A DNA stretch of 64,000 nucleotides, from positions 26,004,132-26,068,131 of the forward strand of contig NC_082687.1 of assembly GCF_949987515.2 (NCBI RefSeq), in the 5' to 3' direction. Within the stretch, counting starts at the first letter, position 1. Each line of letters begins with the position of its first letter. The notes below the pieces were generated by a model, which was not told where the DNA came from, searched no databases, and saw nothing but the letters and a program-made list of their open reading frames with translations. Below are positions 58,385 through 64,000 of this stretch, in pieces. A program made the translations under genes and the position numbers. The DNA comes from Delphinus delphis. Taxonomy: Eukaryota; Chordata; Mammalia; Artiodactyla; Delphinidae.

Positions 58385-58820
58385 ATACATACTTTATTGA
58401 AGTATATACAGTGTTGTGCTAGTTTCTGGTGTACAGCAAAAGTGATTCAGTTGTGCATACATACATACATGTATATATTCTTTTTCATTATAGGTTAGTA
58501 CAAGACATTAAATATAGTTCCTTGTGCTATACATTAGAACCTTGTCTTTTAATCTATATTATATATAGTAGTTTGTATCTGCTAATCCCATACTTCTAAT
58601 TTTTCCCTGCCCCACCCCCTTTCCCCTTTGGTAACCATAAGTTTGTTTTCTATGTCTGTGAGTCTGTTTCTCTTTTGTAAATAAGATCATTTGTATCATA
58701 GTTTAGATTCCACATATAAGTGATATGATATTTGTTTTTCTCTGTCTGATTTACTTCACTTAGTATGATAATCTCCAGGTCCATCCATGTTGCTGCAAAT
58801 GGCATTATTTCATTCTTACA
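58385..58820 (-). mobile_element. 5'-truncated L1 3' end
   Basis: Reversed L1 3' end starting ACTTTATTGAAGTATATACA and ending in the ORF2 C-terminal region (CCATGTTGCTGCAAATGGC). More diverged than the copy at 62860. It abuts the 5S rRNA fragment. Confidence 0.85.
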
Positions 58821-58830
58821 CTCCGGAAGT

Positions 58831-58886
58831 GCCTGATCTCAGAAGCTAAGCAGGGTTGGGCCTGGTTAGTACTTGGATGGGAGCCT
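58831..58886 (+). pseudogene. 5S rRNA pseudogene fragment
   Basis: The sequence CTGATCTCAGAAGCTAAGCA.. to ..TAGTACTTGGATGGGAG matches nucleotides of about 38-92 of 5S rRNA with two or three substitutions. It covers most of the internal Pol III control region (A box, intermediate element and most of C box). The 5' third and 3' end are missing, and a T7 run follows. Non-functional as rRNA. Confidence 0.88.
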
Positions 58887-58889
58887 CTT

Positions 58890-59180
58890 TTTTTAAACTG
58901 CTCAACCTCCCTAACGTGAAGATAAGGAAACCAAAGGTTGAAGGGATTGACTTTTTTTTTTTAATTGAAGTAGAGTTGATTTACAATGCTGTGGCAATCT
59001 CTGCTGTACAGCAAAGTGACTCAGTTATACACACGCAGCAACATGGATGCAACTAGACATTATCACACTAAGGGATTGACTTTTGCTCAATATAACACAG
59101 GTGAAAACTGGCTCAGTGGAGATGCAAACCCAGGTCAGTTTGGATCCAAAGCCCATGTTCATAACTTCTATACTCACTCT
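58890..59180 (-). repeat. MIR SINE split by a small L1 insertion
   Basis: Reversed MIR: GATAAGGAAACCAAAGGTTG before, and TGCTCAATATAACACAGGTG, GATGCAAACCCAGGTCAG and GATCCAAAGCCCATGTTC after the L1 insertion at 58951-59069. Confidence 0.7.
58951..59069 (-). mobile_element. Twin-primed mini L1 insertion
   Basis: The left 85 bp are a reversed L1 3' end with T tract (TTTTAATTGAAGTAGAGTTG.. to ..CAGTTATACACAC). The right ~33 bp (GCAGCAACATGGATGCAACT..) are L1 ORF2 sequence in the opposite, plus orientation. Duplications AAGGGATTGACTTTT at 58941-58955 and 59070-59084 prove a single insertion. This is the structure of an L1 5' inversion by twin priming. Confidence 0.88.
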
Positions 59181-60585
59181 CACACCAGTGAATTCAAAAG
59201 AAGGAAGGTAATAGGAAAGCCTCTTAGGCAGCTGTATTAGGCAGCTGTAGAGGAGGATTTATTTGACCTTGTGGAGAACTGCCATGAAAATCCTATCTAG
59301 TCCTTAATTGTCGTTTGTCTATTTTCTTGTCTTCTAGAGATGGTTTCTAACATAGCAGTTAAAAAAAATTGCCACATGCCCCAGGGATCTCCCTGAAGAC
59401 CACTAAGCTGACAGGAAATCTAGGACAACTGGGCTTGGGCAATGAGGAACCTAATCCAGGGTTTCCATCAGGTGCGTTGTTGCCTTTATTTCATTATACT
59501 TTGACTCAACCCCTAATGGATTCAGCTTCATAAAGTAAGAAAAAGAGGGGAAGAAAAGCAATTTATTCATGTTTTCACTGGAACTCACTGCAGACATGAA
59601 CTTTCTCTAAAAATGCAAATCATTTGGTGCAACACAAGAGAAACTCAGTAGCTAAAGCTCTTAGAGGAAAGCGCTTTCCCAGAGCTAATGTTTTCATGCT
59701 CAGTGATTGAATAAATCGATCCATTTATTACAACATCTTCACTTAAGTTTTTTCTCCCTAGATGAATGTGTATAAGCGTACTAGGGGACTTTCTTTATCA
59801 CTAAGAGAATTGATTACACTTGTTAATTTGGCTTTTAATCCTAGATATAACAAAACAAATACCATAAACAAGTGTAGAAGAAATCAATATAGATCTGCTC
59901 AATATCAGATTGATCAAAAAAGGATTTAGTAAGACTCTAAGATGTAAAATACTAACGTACAAGCAAAGCCCTTACTTATGTAATATGGTTCTAGACGAGC
60001 TAGGATCTGAGAGAAACTATTTCTGAAGACAGAAACGGTGCACTTTTGTTGCATTAAAGAAAAATCCCCACAAGGCTTACCTATCCAAGGTATTTAATGT
60101 GAATATTTGTTTTTAAAAGATTTCTTGTCTTTTGTCCAATCTTCTTAATTCACAGGGCACCATATCACAGATTTGTTATGCTACATAAAGCAAAAATTAC
60201 ACTTAACAAGGGTAAGGTTGGTCATAAAAATAGATAAAACAACACTCTTAAAGGCTCAGATATCACAAGGAAAGGTTGTCAGCCATTCTTTTCAGAGAAG
60301 GTGAGGACAATGAGAAATACAAATTATACACAAAGACTTCTACAATGCTACTTAGACCAGCTCTGGGCCATTACCACATGTGTTTTGTAAAATCCAAGTA
60401 GCAAACCAATTGCTCAGTGAACACTCTTTATTAAACATATTTTTAATTCCAGTTGTATAATAATAAATGAGACAGATTCACGCTACTTTACTCTCCAAAT
60501 GACACAAATTTTAGACTGCTTTTCCAATAGTGGATATAGCTTATGTTACCCATACGCTGGGTCTGTCCACTGGTAACCCCTATTC
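59181..60585. other. Unassigned intergenic sequence
   Basis: No repeat, RNA or exon recognised. Confidence 0.35.
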
Positions 60586-60589
60586 AGTT

Positions 60590-60695
60590 GTCATTCATTC
60601 AACAGATATTCACTGGGTATCACCTGAGTGAAAAACACACATTTCTGACATAGGTGTTGGGGTACAGTTGGTAGCAGTATTCAAATTAGATGGAT
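60590..60695 (-). repeat. L2 3' remnant
   Basis: GTCATTCATTCAACAGATATTC followed by ACTGGGTATCACCTGAGTG and TGTTGGGGTACAGTTGGTAG are the reverse of the L2 3' end. Confidence 0.6.
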
Positions 60696-61284
60696 TCAGG
60701 AGTGCATGGCTGGGGAAGGGGTTGCAGTGGGGGACTCAATCTATAATCACAGCATGATTCTCTGTACTAGTGCCTGGTCTTCAGAGAAGGAATGAGAGTT
60801 TTATGTACAATTTATTAAAGCAACTAATAGGATAGTCTAGGAGGGAGCACAGGGTTTCAAAACAAACACTAAGACATTAACAGAATACATATAATAAATG
60901 CATTTAAATGCTTGTCTCAGGGAAAATAAGCCTGTTGGGTTTTCCATGGTAAGACTCAGATTCCTCAGTAGCTTGATTGGTGGGTCAAAAATTTGAAGAG
61001 CAGAGAATCTCTCTGTTAGAGCACGTTCCCTTAATGGGTACACATTACATACTGCACACATATTTTGAATTATAGATAAGAAGAAGTCATTTTTGAAAAA
61101 CTTTTTGTGGTTTGAACTTAAGTATATAATCACCATTTCTTTGTTATCTTCGTATTATAGACTTTTCTTTTTTGAAAAGTAGTATATTCATACCTGTACC
61201 TTGCATGATATCTTAGAGATAGTACATATTTAGTGTTTTCTGAATGAACACAGTTTTTAGCTTGTGATTTATTTTAAAAAATGT
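60696..61284. other. Unassigned intergenic sequence
   Basis: Nothing recognised. Confidence 0.35.
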
Positions 61285-61286
61285 GA

Positions 61287-61819
61287 CATTCCATCGACAG
61301 ATGAATGGGTGAAGAAGATGTGGTACATATTTGCAATGGAATACTACTCAGCTATAAAAAAGAATGAAACAATGCCATTTGCAGCAACATGGATGAACCT
61401 AGAGATTGTCATACTAAGTGAAGTAAGCCAAACAGAGTAAGACAAATATCATATGATATCACTTATATGTGGAATCTAAAATGTGACACAAATGAACTTA
61501 TCTATGAAACAGAAACAGACTCACAGACATAGAGAACAGACTTGTGGGTGCCAAGGGGCAGGGAGGGAAGGACTGGGAGTTTGGGGCTAGCAGATGCAAA
61601 CTATTATATATAGAATGGATAAACAACAAGGTCCTACTGTATAGCACAGGGAACTCTATTCAATATCCTGTGATAAACCATAATGGAAAAGAATATTAAA
61701 AAAGAAGGTATATATATGTACAACTGAATCACTTTGCTGTACAGCAGAAATTAACACAGCATTGTAAATCAACTATACTTCAGTAAAAAAAGAATCTCAA
61801 CTTCGCTTATACCAAAAAC
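61287..61819 (+). mobile_element. 5'-truncated L1 3' end, plus strand
   Basis: Sense ORF2 C-terminal sequence (GATGAATGGGTGAAGAAGAT, ATGGAATACTACTCAGCTAT, AACATGGATGAACCTAGAG), then 3'UTR (CAGGGAACTCTATTCAATAT, TGTAAATCAACTATACTTC) and an A-rich tail. Flanks ATGTGACAT and AAGTGACAT may be target duplications. Confidence 0.9.
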
Positions 61820-61831
61820 AAAAGTGACATA

Positions 61832-61895
61832 ATAAAGTATTGCTTGGCACATAGTAGATGACCAATAAATGTCTGTTGAAAGACAGAATGAACGA
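61832..61895 (+). repeat. L2 or MIR 3' end
   Basis: GCTTGGCACATAGTAGATGA then CCAATAAATGTCTGTTGAA is the typical 3' end of L2 or MIR. Confidence 0.55.
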
Positions 61896-62230
61896 CTTAC
61901 ACCTGTTCTTAAATGTTTAGGTGAGAGCACAAAACATATATAAAGACAAAACTATTGGTTTGAAAAGGTAGCTAATAAAAAAAATTCTCCAGCAAGATCT
62001 ACGGACAACTCTTTAACGAGTACATAAGAAATACTCCATTTTTAAGGACTGGTTTTCTTCTTGAATATATTATTTGCTCATCTTACAAGTAAAGCAGACA
62101 AAGTCTAAACTTTTAGTCACAATATCTGAAGTTCTTCAGGGAAGAAATGGGATCTTTATGAACAATTGCTTAAAATAATTTAACACAGTTAAGTTTGAAG
62201 AAATCCTTTTTTTTTTGAGGGAGGGACTAT
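61896..62230. other. Unassigned intergenic sequence
   Basis: Nothing recognised. Confidence 0.35.
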
Positions 62231-62235
62231 TATCG

Positions 62236-62555
62236 ATTTTTTTAATTGAAGTACTGTATAGTTGATTTACAATGTTGTGTTAGTTTCAGGTGTACAGCAA
62301 AGTGATTCAGTTATACACACATCTGTATCTATTTTTTTTTTCAGATTCGTTTCCCTTATAGGTTATTGCAAAATATTGAGTAGAGTTCTCTGTGCTATAC
62401 GGTAGGTCCTTGTTGGTTATCTATTTTATATATGGTAGTGTGTTGTTAATCCCAAACTCCTAATTTATCCCTCCCCTGCCCTTCCCCCTTTGGTAACCAT
62501 AAGTTTGTTTTCTATGTCCGTGGGTCTACTGCTGTTTTGTAAATAAGAAAGAACT
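62236..62555 (-). mobile_element. 5'-truncated L1 3' end
   Basis: Reversed L1 3' end: TTTTTTTAATTGAAGTACTG, GTGTACAGCAAAGTGATTCA, AGTTCTCTGTGCTATACG, CCTTTGGTAACCATAAG. Confidence 0.88.
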
Positions 62556-62855
62556 GCTTACTTAATTTTTCCTTCCTTCCATCTTAAAGAAGGCTTAACC
62601 TACACAAAGTATCTTAATTTTCATGGATTCACTTATTTTAAAGAGCAATGAAGATATGGAGTCACCTTTCTGTATATTGGTTATGTAATTGTATTTGGCA
62701 TAGAGGGCAGAAGAGGGGAAGAACAGCAGAGTTGGAAGACTGTTTTTCCTTACTACACAAATAACCTCCTCCCTTCAAGTTTACCTTCTTTGGCTTTCTT
62801 GCACTGTGGTTGGGGAAAAAAAAGAAAGGTACTATATCCTTTTTTTTTCTTTCAT
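62556..62855. other. Unassigned spacer between L1 ends
   Basis: Nothing recognised. Confidence 0.35.
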
Positions 62856-62857
62856 CA

Positions 62858-63738
62858 ATTTTTTTTTATTAGGGTATAGTTGCTTTATAATGTTGTGGTA
62901 GTTTCTGCTGTGCAATGAAGTGAATCAGCTATATGTATACATATATCCCCTCCCTCTTGGACCTCCCACTCCCCCTATCCCACCCATCTAGGTCACCACA
63001 GAGCACTAAGCTGAGCTCCCTGTGCTATACAGCAGGTTCCCACTAGCTATCTGTTTTACACATGGTAGTGTATATATGTCAATCCCAATCTCCCAATTCA
63101 TCCTCCCTCCATCCCCACCCCCTGCCTCCCTGTGTCCACAGGATGGTTCTCTACATCTGTGTCTCTATTCCTGCCCTGCAGATAGCTTCATCTGTACCAT
63201 TTTTCTAGATTCCTCATATATGCATTAATATATGATATTTGTTTTTCTCTTTCTGACTTACTTCACTCTGTATGACAGACTCTAGGTCCATCCACATCTC
63301 TACAAATGACCCAATTTCATTCCCTTTTATGGCTGGGTAATATTCCATTGTATATATGTACCACATCTTCTTTATCCATTCCTCTGTCAATGGACATTTA
63401 GGTTGCTTCCATGCCCTGGTTATTGTAAATAGTGCTGCAATGAACATTGCGGTGCATGTGTCTTTTTTTTTTTTGCGGTACGTGGGCCTCTCACTGTTGT
63501 GGCCTCTCCCGTTGCGGAGCACAGGCTCCGGACGCGCAGGCTCAGCGGCCATGGCTCACGGGCCTAGTTGCTCCGCGGCCTGTGGGATCTTCCTGGACCG
63601 GGGCACAAACCCGTGTCCCCTGCATCGGCAGGTGGACTCTCAACCACTGCGCCACCAGGGAAGCCCGCATGTGTCTTTTTGAATTATGGTTTTGTCAGGG
63701 TGTAGGCCCAGTAGTGGGATTGCTGGGTCATAAAGCCA
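62858..63738 (-). mobile_element. 5'-truncated L1 3' end with a SINE inside
   Basis: Reversed 3'UTR and ORF2 C-terminus: TATTAGGGTATAGTTGCTTT, CTCCCTGTGCTATACAGCAG, CCATTGTATATATGTACCAC. A minus-strand frame at 63214-63445 encodes the ORF2 C-terminal segment (TEEWIKKMWYIYTMEYYPAI). The L1 text resumes after the SINE (GAATTATGGTTTTGTCAGGG) and ends near GGGTCATA. Confidence 0.92.
63468..63666 (-). mobile_element. tRNA-derived SINE inside an L1 end
   Basis: Complete short CHR SINE; perfect 14-bp duplications GCATGTGTCTTTTT at 63454-63467 and 63667-63680. Confidence 0.96.
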
Positions 63739-63924
63739 ACAAATTTTATGAGGGAAGACACTACGTAAATTATGCTTTAATGAATGGGAAGATATTAAAA
63801 ATGATAACAATACATATTCAGATGACAATAATCACTGGGAAAGGACTACTTTGATGGCTAAGCCGATGAGAATGAATTAAGTTGAATATAAAATAGGCTT
63901 TTCAGTAATAAGACCACATCGAAT
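63739..63924. other. Unassigned sequence
   Basis: Nothing recognised. Confidence 0.35.
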
Positions 63925-63927
63925 TTA

Positions 63928-63963
<36 letters not shown>
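63925..63963. repeat. (TG)n(TA)n compound microsatellite
   Basis: About six TG units run into about twelve TA units at the window's right end. Confidence 0.9.
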
Positions 63964-63964
<1 letters not shown>

Positions 63965-64000
63965 AATATGTAATTGTAAAAAAATTAATATATAAATAAT

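Noticed and set aside
58385..58886. 5S rRNA-L1 chimera made by template switching
   Set aside because: The 5S part is antisense relative to the L1, and no duplication pair spans both parts.
10359..63682. Recurrent similar 60-130-codon frames with His/Arg/Ser-rich text on both strands at 10.4, 11.7, 17.2, 22.7, 28.0, 32.0, 49.2 and 63.5 kb
   Set aside because: They are translations of the same tRNA-derived SINE, not a gene family.
1..64000. CRISPR arrays, operons, bacterial or phage systems
   Set aside because: The repeat content is entirely mammalian; no regularly spaced repeats or prokaryotic gene layout was seen.

Overview
The window looks like a repeat-rich, gene-poor stretch of a mammalian nuclear genome, most likely from a cetacean or close relative. 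The main clue is about a dozen copies of tRNA-derived SINEs of the CHR type. These share the head GGGCTTCCCTGGTGGCGCAG, Pol III A/B boxes and an A-rich tail. There is also a cetartiodactyl-type L1 lineage, on top of older mammalian repeats (L2, MIR, MER5A, Tigger-like, MLT1-like). I saw no ruminant BovB or Bov-A elements. I found no intact protein-coding gene; the open frames are repeat-derived or chance ORFs.

Layout: 970-1520 is an orphan CpG island, the best candidate promoter in the window. 4046-5449 is a complete processed pseudogene of PRIM1 (DNA primase small subunit) on the minus strand, with target-site duplications. 7.9-19.2 kb holds scattered SINEs, MIRs and truncated L1s, including an old L1 at 16.7-18.5 kb split by a SINE. 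21.5-24.4 kb is old minus-strand L1 broken by two SINEs. 24.85-25.7 kb is an L2 split by an LTR-like element. 29.0-33.4 kb is a decayed minus-strand endogenous retrovirus with two LTRs and a recognisable env transmembrane remnant. 33.4-35.3 kb is old L1, MIR and L2.

35.7-38.4 kb (L1 copy 1) and 44.67-52.03 kb (L1 copy 2) are two related minus-strand L1s. Copy 2 is nearly full length with duplications at both ends and a SINE in ORF1. Copy 1 lacks the 3' half, carries an internal inversion, and its 5'UTR lacks 1,363 bp of copy 2. The edges of that gap are GT and AG, with a strong pyrimidine tract before the AG, so copy 1 looks like a reverse-transcribed spliced L1 RNA. 42-44.5 kb holds an LTR-like repeat, a tiny U2 snRNA fragment with 17-bp duplications, a Tigger-like MITE and an MLT1-like LTR. 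52-58.4 kb is mostly unassigned AT-rich sequence plus one MER5A. 58.4-63.7 kb has several L1 3' ends, a 5S rRNA fragment, a twin-primed L1 insertion inside a MIR, and a SINE inside an L1.

Most of the biology here is retrotransposition: L1 proteins probably mobilised the SINEs, the PRIM1 mRNA and the U2 fragment. All family names come from recognising sequence by eye; no database search was run.
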